From: Anaspis maculata
Taxonomy: Eukaryota > Arthropoda > Insecta > Coleoptera > Scraptiidae
Length of the DNA stretch: 64,000 nucleotides
Direction: 5' to 3'
Assembly (NCBI GenBank): GCA_949128115.1
Contig: OX421966.1
Coordinates: forward strand, 63,237,416-63,301,415
Below, in pieces: positions 36,032 to 47,040 of this stretch (its first letter is position 1; every line of letters begins with the position of its first letter). Under the pieces are notes generated by a model that made no database searches, was not told where the DNA came from, and worked only from the letters and a program-made list of their open reading frames with translations. The translations under genes were made by a program, and so were the position numbers.

Positions 36032-36310
36032 CAGTAGCGGCCTTAGGGTAGGGCGAGACGGGCGAACGCTCGGGGCGCCGGCTCATAGGGGCGGAAAAAT
36101 CGAGTTTAGAATCAAAAAAATTAATAATTTACAAAATCAACAAAACAACTTGCCAGTAGCAATTACCGGATTTGCTTCTGTGAAAGCACAAAAAACTTCA
36201 TTAATGCAAGAAAAACGCTTAATTTGTGCTCGCTTTGCTCTAAGACCCCAGTTAGAGGCGGCGATTTCGAATTCTTGCCCGGGGCGCCAAAATTGCAAAG
36301 GCCGGCACTG
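36032..36310. mobile_element. hAT-type MITE, 279 bp
   Basis: Ends CAGTAGCGGCCTT and complement of CAGTGCCGGCCTT, with GGCGCC-rich subterminal blocks, inside a perfect 8-bp duplication GTTTTGAG (36024-36031 and 36311-36318). An 8-bp duplication and CAG-starting termini are the marks of hAT transposons. There is no transposase. Confidence 0.85.
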
Positions 36311-36317
36311 GTTTTGA

Positions 36318-36435
36318 GAAATAAGTGCCCTAGATCGCTTTCTAAACGATTGAATGCTTTAGGTAACTTTCGGTTATTTTTTGTGGTCTTGTTCAATAGA
36401 CGAGAAACTTTGGATCGCCTTCGGCGTTGAAGCCA
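36318..36435 (+). repeat. Fragment of the GATCGCCTTCGGCG array
   Basis: CCCTAGATCGCTTTCTAAACG and TTGGATCGCCTTCGGCG match the degenerate array at 39.3-47 kb. Confidence 0.5.
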
Positions 36436-36984
36436 CCCGCATTTGGCGGGCTGAAAATAATTCGGAGGAAAATAATTCAAAGCCATGAAATCGAGGTATA
36501 AGAATGTGAATATTCAGAGTCAAGGCATCATTAAAAGATGTCGCTAGTTATTTAATTCACTCGTGTAAATCCCGCAAAGCTCTACAACATAATTTACTTG
36601 CTCCTCATCGTCAATTCAATAACCGTCCTTGCTCGCCGACGTCCGATGAAATGGTGAATTGGTGCATATGAAGTAAAGCACCCGCACATATACCAGCTAG
36701 TTGCTGCCGTACTCCTGCTGTGTTGACGCTCCGCCCGCCGCCCGCCCGCTACCATCCGATTCACACGTGTTAGCAACGCCGGTCACATTCCAGAGCACTT
36801 CTCAGATTACCTGAGCTGTGTATACACCGTTCGCGATCGTTCTGGATACAATAAAATATTCCGAATTGCTGGGAATGGAGGATATCGCCGGAGATTGACC
36901 GTGGTACCTGGACCAATCCTCCTGGGCTGCCGTCCGCTCCCGACTTGTCACGTCCGTCGCCGAGTGCTTCTGCGGGCCTGTTAG

Positions 36985-37545
36985 CGAAGAGTTTTGGTCC
37001 CCTTCGAGGAAGCTGAGTTAGAACCCGTTTATGTTGCGTCGCGACCCTCCTAGAGGCCGAAGCGTCGAAGCCCCAATGATGAGCCCCAGCCCACTTGGAA
37101 AATGACGAGTCGATTCCCCCCGGCTGATGTGTCTCAAAGGCCCCCTGGAGCAAGTCGAGTTGGAACCCTTCGGAGACGTGTTTTGGTCCCCTTGGGGGCA
37201 CGCTGAGTCGAGAACCCTCCAGGTTGAGCCTTGACCCTCCGAGAGACTGATGAGTTGCTTCCCCCGTTGAGTTGCAACCCGGTTCTAGGATGTCGTGTCA
37301 GAGCCCTTGGACGTTGAGTCTTGATCCGCCTCCAGGTGTCGAGTCAGAGCCCTCCGACGACGAGTTCCAGCCCTTCTCCAGGTCGATGTGCCAAGGCCCT
37401 TCCGGTGTTGAGTTTCGACCCTTCTCCAAGTCGCAGAGTTGGGACCCGTTGACGAAGTGTTTCGAACCCCCTCCAGGATGCCGAGTCGCGCTCCCTCCAC
37501 GATGAGCTCTAACCCACCTCGAGGATGTCGAGTTAAAACCCCTTA
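36985..37545 (+). repeat. Degenerate GC-rich tandem repeat (GATGTCGAGT-AACCC)
   Basis: Units of about 33-38 bp with the phrase GAGTTGCAACCC or GAGTCAGAGCCCT and a CTCCAGGATGTCG joint, about 15 copies. Composition is much richer in GC than the surrounding intron. Confidence 0.7.
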
Positions 37546-37559
37546 ATGAACCAGGCCCG

Positions 37560-39280
37560 ATAGAAATGAGGTCTCTCGTTTCGGTATCTCGTGTGGCGGA
37601 GTGATGACCTCGACGGGCGGGAGGTTAGTCTTGGTGAGTTGGGATAGTTGCTTACGGTTAGGCTTTGTCGGAAAAATGTATGATGGAGCTCACGCGTGCG
37701 TTCTGAATCTGCCTGCACGTGTTGGTGTCTGCGCTACTGTCTGCCGTCAGGTACAGCCACTTTCAAGCCTCGTCCTTTGTTGGATACCTTCATAGAAAGG
37801 TATTCGCGCTCTTGGGCCCTCTGGACTGGGCTTTGTGACTGCGGTACTCAGAGCACCGGACCTAGTGGGTTAGATCTGGAAACTCGCGGGTGAGCTTCCT
37901 CTGCGTTTCTGAAGCTCCTAGTTATTCGGAAAATGTAAATTTTGAGAACTACGTGAAAAATCAAGTAATTGGAAAAATAGAACCGCGTTTGTATCGGGGT
38001 TCGGACCCTGCCGTAGAGTCGCAATTGTTGATCGGATTGATGGAACCCCCCCCCCCCCTCCCTGAAACTAATAATTTTTCCAGCGCCACGACCGTTCCTG
38101 ATATTTCCATGTAGAATTGTCCCATGTATTCGAAACTGATGAATTCAATCCGGTACCCAACGACGCCATCGTTCAGATAGGGACTTTGTGAAAATGAATT
38201 GTTATTAGGGCTCGATCAGGAATAGTGTAGACGGCGATTATTTCTCGTTAGGGCAAAGATTATTTCGACGCCTCTCCGCATCGGCTTTTCGGCGAACACC
38301 CTGTATAGTCAATTCTCTGCGTTTTGTTTTTCCTGGCTGCGGCCTTCTCTCACAAATTGCTAAACAACAACGAACTAGCGCGTATACGGGGTGTGCTCAA
38401 AACGCTCTTCACATTAAATTAGTACCTTGACTTGAGTAATTGTTTCGCGTACACCATCGGTTCGAAAGTTTTTGGAAGGGCGAAATTTGGTTCAACATTT
38501 CCGGTTATAGGCACTTTCGATCACGGGAATCTTTCTGAGCGTTGGGGGCAATTCACGGCGAAAACAGGTTTAAAGCCCCCACAAAGGCCAGCCATATCCA
38601 ATCCCTTCCAAACGGGCAAAAGAGAACCATAGCCCAAAAAGAGCGTTAGCCTTAGAAAAGAGGCTCCACAAAAAGGGGGCCACCGCACACACCGGCCCAC
38701 AAATCTTAGATTGCATTCGTGGTCGAAGTCACTCTTCTCTTTGCAGTGTCTAGAAGCCGGGCCCAACCCTAACATAACCTCTAACACTAACATAAATGTT
38801 GGATCTGATTTGACCACAAAAAGAACTCTGAACCGCGAAAGCCAGTCAGAATTAAATGTCGGTCAAGGTGTAGAGTCAGGTGTTCGTCGGAGGGTTGGGG
38901 TGTTGGGACGTCTGAAATAATTAGGGGAAAGTTATCTCTTCGGTAATAGGTTAGATCTTTTAGATAATTTAGCCTGCGATGTGAAGGTAGGACTAGGTAT
39001 AGGAGCGAGCCATTATTTAAACATTTTGAATTGTACATAGAAGTCAATAGATTGATGTTATGTTAAAAAATTATATTGTGTCTTATTGCGTTCGAACTCG
39101 TAGTCAGACCTGTCTCAACAATCTCGAGAGCTCTATAATCGAACAACAAGAAGAGAGGCACAACTGGATGTCGTCCTAGTACTAGATGATCATCGACCAA
39201 GCGGTTCCAAAAGCGGGAAAAGTGATTTAATTCAGATAAGTTGAATTAAATGCCAGTATAATGGGTTGTCTACCCATTCA
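37560..39280. other. Intron 5, middle: no gene recognised
   Basis: Holds a poly-C run at about 38046-38059. Several short open frames show no family or codon bias. Confidence 0.45.
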
Positions 39281-39289
39281 GGGGTACAA

Positions 39290-39883
39290 GACGATAGCTG
39301 GGGGCGCTTCAGCGTTTCACCGCTTTTTTGTCATCAAGATTCGAAATGTTTTAGATGTCCTTCGGAGATTGTCGATGTTGTTCAAGGAAAGAAATGCATT
39401 ACATCACCTCCAGCGATTGTCTTAAAGTTTATTCGAGGAAACATTTGCTTTAGTTTATAGTGATGTTGAAAGATGTGGAACTTTAGGCCCCTTTCAGCGA
39501 TAGGTAGTCTAAGGCCTAGTTCAAGAAAATGCTCGAAATTACCTCCGACGTTTGGCGATTGTCCAAGGACCGGTTCACAAAGACAAAATGCTTTCCAACG
39601 CGTTCGGCTACATTTCACAGTTTTATCAAAGGTTTATTCATGAAACGAGATTTTTTTTTGTCTCCTTCGGCGATAGTCTAAGGACTTGATTCATCGCTGC
39701 CAGGCTCTGAATCACCTGAGTTTTGTATTTTTTTATGGCCTTGTTCAAGGAAAAACATGCTTTAGACTGCCTTCGGTGCTTGACGATTATCTAAGGACTT
39801 GTTCAAGAGACTGAAGCTTTCCAACGCGTTTGGCTACTTTTTACGGCTACTATTCAAGAGACAAAATGCTTCAAGTCCCCTTT
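39290..39883 (+). repeat. Degenerate tandem array (CTTGTTCAAG-GATCGCCTTCGGCG), part 1
   Basis: Units of about 60-70 bp with TTGTTCAAG, GAAATGCTT and CCTTCGGCGATTGTCTAAGG. The same array continues at 41411-41812 and 46163-47040, split by two TA-flanked insertions. Confidence 0.7.
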
Positions 39884-39885
39884 TA

Positions 39886-41408
39886 GGCCAGGCGGTAGGT
39901 CATTCTGGATAGAAAAAATTCCGACCAAAGCTTTTATGGTGTCAAACTCTTCGTAAGGTCAGTAGGTATCTACCACTGAGTTTCCGCCCAAAAACGAGTT
40001 GTGCTGATTCCTCCACATCTGCCCAAAGGTAAAGAATGTCTTGAAGGTGCAAAAAGTCCTGTTAAACCCCCGTACTTTTTTAATTTATTTGCCTCAATAC
40101 AAACGTACAATTCTAACGCGAACATTGGAAGCATTTGTCATCATCTCTGTGCCAGTCTTACTGTTGAAGAAAAAGATTTCTTTTTGCGGGTCAGATGAAT
40201 AACATTTAATTGTTTCTCCACACAAGAAAACGATGGAGCAGCATGTATTTTGGATGTTTTCTAATGACTTGTACTTACTGAACCCATTCATGGCGTTAAA
40301 ATTTCAATAACAGCATTTTTGAAGATGTTGCCCGCTAAGAAGTGAATAATTTTCACCCGCCTGTTCAGCAGCAGTTTTTTCAATTTTACCAAACACCGTT
40401 CTCAAAAATTTTATGGGGAATGACAAGCTGGAACTGTTTTCTAATGATATTATATCTGGCTTAACCGCGGCACGCTTTTTGAAAATGTAGGAAACTGATT
40501 TCTTTTTGAGCGGTTCTATTTTACCCGTGTGCGGCCGTGCCTACTTGACATAGACCGGACTCATTACGCACAAGCTTGGAAATGTACTCTTTTCCAGCTT
40601 TAAAGCACGACCATTGATGATAAAATAATATATAATTTCTTCATAAATCAATGTTCAAAGTCTAATTAATAATGGTCGCGTTTTAAAGCTGGAAAAGAGT
40701 ACATTTCCAAGCTCGTGTAATCAGTCCGGTCTATGTCAAGTAGGCACGGCCGCACGCGGGCGAAACAGGATCTCTTGAAAAGAAATCAGTTTTTTCAGAC
40801 TTTCAAGTGCGTGCCGCGATTAAGCAAGGCACGATATCGTTAGAGAAGAGTTTGAGCTTTTCATTCCTCATGAAATTTTCGAAAACGGTGTTTGGTGGAA
40901 TTGAAAAAATTGCTGCTGAACAGGCGGGTAAAAATTATTCACTTTTTTGCTGGAAACATCTTCAAAAATGCTGTTATTGAAATTTTAAAGCCATACATGG
41001 GTTCAATGGATACGAGTTATTAGAAAACATACAAAATACATGTTGCTTCATCGTTTTCTTGCGTGGAAAAACGATTAAATGTAATTTATCTGACCCGCAC
41101 AAAGAAATCTTTTTTTTCAACAGTAAGACTGGCACAGAGATGATGACAGATACTCTCAATGTTTGCGTAAGAGTTGTACGTTTGCATTTAGGCAAATATA
41201 ACGACAAAGTACGGAGGTTTAACAGGTCTTTTTGCACTTTTAAGGCATCCTTTACCTTCGCGCAGATGTGGAGGAATCAGCACAACTTGTTTTTGGGCGG
41301 GAACTTAGTGGTAGATAACTACTGACCATACGAAGAGTTTGACACCATAAAAGCTTTGGTCGGAGTTTTTTCCAGATTGTAGTGATTTTACCGACATACC
41401 GCCTGGCC
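39886..41408. mobile_element. Foldback element 7, TA-flanked, 1.52 kb, long near-perfect hairpin
   Basis: Ends GGCCAGGCGGTA / TACCGCCTGGCC, TA at 39884-39885 and 41409-41410. Arms of about 735 bp (39886-40622, 40673-41408) with a loop of only about 50 bp near 40645. By eye the arms are roughly 90 percent alike, e.g. CATAGACCGGACT, AACAGGCGGGTAAAAATTAT and GACTGGCACAGAGATGATGA. This is the longest small-loop hairpin in the window. Confidence 0.9.
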
Positions 41409-41410
41409 TA

Positions 41411-41812
41411 TTTGGCAAAAGCTCAGGGACTAGGTTGGAGGACGATATACTCTAGAGCGCCTTCAACAATTTTTTGTATCCTTGTTCACGAAGAAAATGG
41501 TTTAGATAGGCTTTAGCGATTGTTTATAATCTTATTCAAGGTAAGCAATTCATAAGGTAGGTCTCTCCGACTGCCCAAGGGCTTGTTCGATGATCTAAAT
41601 GCCCTAGATCGCCTTTGGCGATTGTCTAAGTCCTTGATCAAGAGACGATATGCTTTCAATATATTTATGTGAGGAGAAGTCTCAGACCATCGTACCGACC
41701 GAGCAACCGCCATCAAAACCCAGCAGACACGTGTTTCGACCTGTTTGGGTCTTATCAGTGCTGGAGCATTTAAGGCAGAAGCTCGATAATCTTACGGTCC
41801 AAGACTTTCCTA
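41411..41812 (+). repeat. Degenerate tandem array, part 2
   Basis: Same family as 39290-39883 (e.g. TAGATCGCCTTTGGCGATTG at about 41603), lying between two insertions. Confidence 0.65.
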
Positions 41813-41945
41813 TACAGGATTATTCAAAAGTCCGGAATAAAATTAATAATTTTTGATCACATTTTTTCCGGAAACAACGCTCGAACAGCTCGATTTCTGA
41901 AAAAGACAAGCCGTTTTTTCTTGACACGTATCTTGATCCGTGACC

Positions 41946-42115
41946 GGACAATTCGTCCCGCGGACAATTCGTAGCGGACAATTCGTCGCGGACAATTCGT
42001 CCCGCGGACAATTCGTCCCGCGGACAATTCGTCCCGCGGGCAATTCGTCCCGCGGACAATTCGTCTCGCGGACAATTCGTCCCGCGGACAATTCGTCTCA
42101 CGGACAATTCGTCGC
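41946..42115 (+). repeat. 16-bp array GGACAATTCGTCCCGC, left, 11 units
   Basis: Eleven units of 14-16 bp. Variant order by unit ending: CCCGC, AGC, CGC, CCCGC (four, the last with GGGC start), CTCGC, CCCGC, CTCAC, CGC. CCGCGG palindromes occur at most unit joints. Confidence 0.93.
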
Positions 42116-42124
42116 AAAATAATG

Positions 42125-45100
42125 TTTTGCACTTTAACAAGTCCCTTTGTCTTTCCTCGTTGCTTTTTGAACTTTACTAAGCCCCCTTATTCCTTTTTGT
42201 AGTATTTGGAGCCCTACTGCGCAACCTGGTTTCTTCATGTCTTTAGAGCTCCGCTTAGTCCCCTTGCATCATTCCGAGAATTTTTGCTAGTACACCAAGC
42301 TTTGGGAGCACCCACTGACGGAAGCATCAGTAAGCCCCCTTATACTTTCATGAGATATTTGGTCCCTATCGAGCCCTTTATCTTCTCTAGTGTAATTTTT
42401 GAGCTCTAATGAGTTCTCTTATGTTTTTCATTGCTTTCAGATTTCCATACGGCCCCTTTTGCAGTCTTGTGTTATCAAGAGCTTCACTGGGCCCCCTTAT
42501 TCTATATTCAACGTAACTTGAAGCCCTGCTGAGCCCCCTCGAATTTTCCATGAATTCCGGAGCAGCAAGCAGCGTTATGCCGCCATGGCATGTTGAAGCC
42601 CTATCGGGCCCCATTGTGCCTTCAGGTGTAGTTGGAGCCCCGTTGAGCCTCTTTATGTTTTTTCATGACTTTCGGAGTAGGTACCAGTAAGCCCCATTTC
42701 GCGTTATTTTGTTATACAGAGCTCCATGGGGCCCCCTTGTCTCTTCAATACCGTTTAAAGTTTTGTTGGGCCCCCTTGCACTTTTCCTATAGGCTTTTGG
42801 AGCAGTAGTAAGTCCCTTGTGCCTTTATGTTATATTCGACCCCTTATCCCTTGTTTCTTATATAAATATAATTTGGAGCCCTAATGAACCCCCTTAGATC
42901 CCCTTGGGCCCCCTTGTGTCACCAATATCATTTGAAGCCCTACTGAGCCCCCTTGCATTTTTCCGTGACTTTCTGATTTTTATTGAGCCCTGCGTCATTT
43001 AGAACCCTAAGGAGCCCCCTTGTGTGTTTTCGTGGCTTGTGCGTTCTTGCATTGCTGGAAGCCCCAGTGTACCTGGGTCTCTTGTGCCTTCATGTGATAT
43101 ACGGAGCCCTATCGGACCCCCTAGTGTCCGCAAGAGTATAGTTTGGCGCCTAGTGAGCCCTCTTGTTTTTTGTCTGGCTATCAGAATTCCAGTAAGCCCC
43201 TTGTTGCCTTCTTGTGTTATTCAGAGCTCCATTGGGCCCCTTATTTCCTCAACGTTTTTTGAAGCCCTGCTGAGCCCCCTTACATCTTCCCGCGACTTTC
43301 GGAGCAGTAGCAAGCACCTTCTGCCTTCAGGTGATATTCGGAGCCCTATCTGGCCCCATTGTGCAAGCAGATAAGCTTGATTATAAAGAGCTTCATTGGG
43401 CCCCCTTGTCGTATTTCCGTGGCTTTTGGAGCTCTATCGGGTCCTCTTGTACCCTTATGTGTAGTTTGGAGCCCTAAGCAGTCCATTTTTGTTTTTATTG
43501 GCTTTCAGTAATGCAGTAATGCAGTAATGCAGTTATGCAGTAAGTCTTCTTTTGCCTTTTCTCGTTATAAAGAGCCCCTTGTGTCACCAATATCAGATGA
43601 AGTTCTACGGAGCTCCCTTGCACTTTCCCGTGATTTCTGGATTTTCCATAGGCCCCTTCTGCCCTATGTGTCCATTGGAGCCCTAACGAGCCCCCTTATG
43701 TGTTTTCGTGGCATTCAGAATTCCAGTAAGCCATCTTGTGCGCTTTTGCATTTCTGGAAGCCTTAGTGTAAGTCCCTTGTGCCTCCATGTGATATAAGGA
43801 GTCCTATCGGACCCTCTTGTGTCCGCAAGTGTAGTTTGGAGCCCTAGTAAGCCCCCTTGGGTCCATAAGTATAGCTTGGAGCCCTAGTAAGCCCCCTTGT
43901 GTCCATAAGTATAGCTTGGAGCCCTAGTGAGCCCCCTTGTATTTTTCCATGACTATCAGAATTCCAGTAAGCCCCTGTTGCCGTCTTATGTCGTCCGGAG
44001 CGTCAGTGGGCCCCCTTGTTTCTTCACACGTCTTTTGAAGCCGTGCTGAGCCCCCTTACATCTTTTCGTGGCTTCCGGAGCAGCAGTAAGCACCTTGTGC
44101 CTTCATGTGATATTCAGAGCCCTATCGAGCCCCCTTGTGTCTTCAAGTGTAGTATAGAGCCCTAATGAGCCCCCTTATGTTTTTTCGTAGCTTCCGGAAT
44201 TCCAGTGAGCCCCTTTTGCCTTCTGTTGTTATTTAAAGCTCTTTGGGCTCCCTTGTGCCTTTATGTGATATGCGGAGCCCTATCGGACCCCCTTGTGCCG
44301 GTTAGTGTAGTTTGGAGTCCTAGTGAGCCCCTTTGTTTTTTTAATGGCTTTTAGAAACCCAGTCACCCCCCTTTTGCCTTTTTTGATTATACAGAGCTCC
44401 GTTGGGCCCCCTTGTTGTATTCCCATGGTTTTTGGAGCTCTATCGGGTCCCCTTTGTACCCTTATGTGTAGTTTGGAGCCCCAATCAGTCCACTTGTGTC
44501 GGCTTTCAGAGTATCATACCAGTGAGCCCCCTTTTGTTTTTTCTTGTTATTAAGAGCCTCCTGGGCCCCCTTGTGTAACAAATATTATATGAAGTTCTAC
44601 GGAGCCTCCTTGCATTCTCCCGTGATTTCCGGAATCTTATTAGGCCCCTTGTGCCCTATGTGTCGTTAAGAGCCCTAATGAGCCCCATTTTGTGTTTTCG
44701 TGGCTTTCAGAATTCCAGTAAGCCATCTTGTGCGCTTTAACATTGCTGGAAGCCCTAGTGTAGGTCCCTTGTGCCTTCATGTGATATACGGAGCTTTATC
44801 GGGCCCCCTTGTGCCCGCAAAAGTAGTTTGGAGCCCTAGTGAGCCCCCTTGTGTCCATACGTGTAGCTTGGAAGCCTAGTGAGCCCCCTCGTTCTCATGA
44901 GTGTAGTTTGGAGCCCTAGTGAGCCCCCTTATGTTCTTCAATGCGACTATCAGAATTCCAGTGAGCCTCCTGTTGCCTTCTTGTGTCATCCGTAGCTGCC
45001 GTGGGCCCCCTTGTTTCTTCAACGTCTTTTGAGCCCTGCATGCTGAGACCCCTTACATCTTTCCGTGGCTTTCGAAGCAGTAGTAAGCACCTTGTGCCTC

Positions 45101-45305
45101 TATGTGATATTCGGAGCCCTCTCGAAGCTCCATAAGCCCCCCTTATGTTTTCAATATCGTTTGAGGCCTTGCTGAGCCCCGTTGCATTTTTTCGTGGCGT
45201 TCGGATCTCTGTCGGAGTCCCTTGTGTTTGCTCATGATTTTTGATCTTTTTATTGAGCCCCCTTGTGTCTTCATGTGTAATATAACCCCCTTACCTTCCG
45301 AAGCC
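42125..45305 (+). repeat. Degenerate satellite (GGAGCCCTAGTGAGCCCCCTTGTG)
   Basis: About 3.2 kb made of 35-75-bp units with the phrase GGAGCCCTAGTGAGCCCC and CTTGTGTC, alternating with TTTTTCGTGGCTTTCAGAAT and TTCATGTGATAT blocks. Best-preserved copies are 41-bp repeats at about 43840-43940. Longer periods of several units recur (compare 43020-43380 with 43740-44130 and 44750-45120), so there is a higher-order unit of roughly 0.7-1 kb. Confidence 0.85.
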
Positions 45306-45312
45306 TTCACTT

Positions 45313-45450
45313 GCGACGAATTGTCCGCGGGACGAATTGTCCGTGAGACGAATTGTCCGCGGGACGAACTGTCCGCGGGACGAATTGTCCGCGGGACGAA
45401 TTGTCCGCGACGAATTGTCCGCTACGAATTGTCCGCGGGACGAATTGTCC
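45313..45450 (-). repeat. 16-bp array, right, inverted, 9 units
   Basis: Reverse complement of the left array. Read on the minus strand the order is CCCGC, AGC, CGC, CCCGC, CCCGC, CCCGC (variant), CTCAC, CCCGC, CGC: the left array minus two units. Confidence 0.93.
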
Positions 45451-46162
45451 TAGCACCATCTTGATCTACCGTCAACCCCTTGACCCCTAGCCACCCTTAT
45501 TTTTTTAATTTCACCCTATGGCTTGTAGGGGCTCGTTGGGAAGCTTGTCACAAACTGTATTCAGATCTACCATTGAAAATTAGATCGAACGCTTCACCAA
45601 TAAGTTTTGAGTAACCCCAGGGTTACTCAAAAGTCCGGAACAAAATTCATAATTCATCACCACATTTTTTCAAAAAAAAAGCTCGAACAGGTTGATTTTC
45701 AAAAACGGTAAGTCGTTTCTCCATGATACGTGTCATGATCTACCGTCAACCCCCTAACCCTTAGCCACCCTTAGTATTGTTTTGAATCGCGTCCTACGGT
45801 TTGTGGGGGTTCGTTGGAAAGCTTGTCAAAAACTGTTGAGGGTCAAGGGCTTGAGGGTTGAGGGGTTGACGGTAGATCATGACACGTATAATGGAAAAAT
45901 GACTTACCGCTTTCAAAAATCGACCTGTTCGAGCGTTTTTTTTCGGAAAAAAATATCGTAAGAAATTATGAATTTTGTTTCGGACTTTTGAGTAACCCTA
46001 GGGTTGACGGGATCAAAGGGTTGACGGTGAATCATGACACGTGTCATGGGAAAACGGCTTTCCTTTTTCAGGAATCGAGAATCGACCTGTTCGAGCGTTT
46101 TTCCCGAAAAAAATACGGTCAAAAATTATGAATCTTATTCCGGACTTTTGCATAATCCTGTA

Positions 46163-47040
46163 TGTGCTCTCCGAGGGTACTCATAGGTGAGACATCCGTG
46201 CGGCGCCATCTACTAGCGGCTTTCCGCAATGTGTATTTCTTTCATAAAGGCATCGACACTAATCATGCTTTAAATTGCCTTTGGCGACTTTTTATGGTCT
46301 TGTTCAAAAGACGAAAACTTCAGCCTTTCGGTGTTCTATTACCTTGTTTAACGGACGAAATGATTCAGGTGCTCTTCGGCTATTTTCCAAATGCTTGTTC
46401 AAATGACAAAATGTCTCAGATCGCCCAAGAGCGAAGTCTCATTCAAGGAACAGTTTCATGCTTCAGATCAAATCTTGGACAATTTCCAGTGGTTCTGGTT
46501 AAGAACCAGTCGGCCTTATTCTCTATGCCATTGAAAATTTCCAATATTGAAAATGAAATTTTGAAGAGCTGGAATAACTCCTTCTACAGGGTAAGCAATT
46601 ATTACCTATTATGTCAGTTCAGGCATAGGTTCAGGTCTAATTCTAATCGATACCTGAAATCCTTGCACAGTTTACGTTTGGGCTGAAATAAACCAAAGCA
46701 AAAAACTAAAAATTTCCAAAAGAAGTACCAGTTTCGGAGACTATATGGCTACCTTTGCTTTAGATCGATTTTCTGCGATTTTGTTGATGATTGTTCAAGG
46801 ATGGAAGAGGAAGAATAAAGATACAACGTGCTTTATATCGTCTCCAGCGGTTGCCAGTGGACTTTTCAGGAGATTGAACAATAAATTTTGATCTTGGGCA
46901 TTCTCAGTGGAACTGGTGAGGGAATGAAACGCTCTCAGTCGCCTCTCGCGTTTTTCTTAGGACTTGCTAGAAGACAAAATGCTTCAGGCCACCTACCTTC
47001 GTCGACTGTGAAGTCTCAGCTTTTTTTATCGCAAACACAA
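46163..47040 (+). repeat. Degenerate tandem array, part 3
   Basis: Continuation of the GATCGCC/TTGTTCAA array (e.g. TTAAATTGCCTTTGGCGACT and AAATGTCTCAGATCGCCCAA), fading by about 47040. A 174-residue open frame here has no coding signature. Confidence 0.6.

Larger units (their letters stand above)
41815..46160. mobile_element. Composite TA-flanked foldback element with internal satellite, 4.35 kb
   Basis: Ends CAGGATTATTCAAAAGTCCG / CGGACTTTTGCATAATCCTG with TA at 41813-41814 and 46161-46162. The left outer arm is 41815-41945; the right side holds three diverged copies of it (about 45600-45770, 45860-46000, 46020-46160) in mixed orientation. Inside come inverted 16-bp arrays (41946-42115 and 45313-45450), then 3.2 kb of satellite. 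No coding sequence. Confidence 0.82.

Noticed and set aside
41946..42115. CRISPR array
   Set aside because: Units are contiguous 16-bp tandem repeats with no spacers, in an animal genome.
46162..46686. 174-residue plus-strand open frame
   Set aside because: It lies entirely in the degenerate GATCGCC tandem array and shows no domain, codon bias or homology I recognise.
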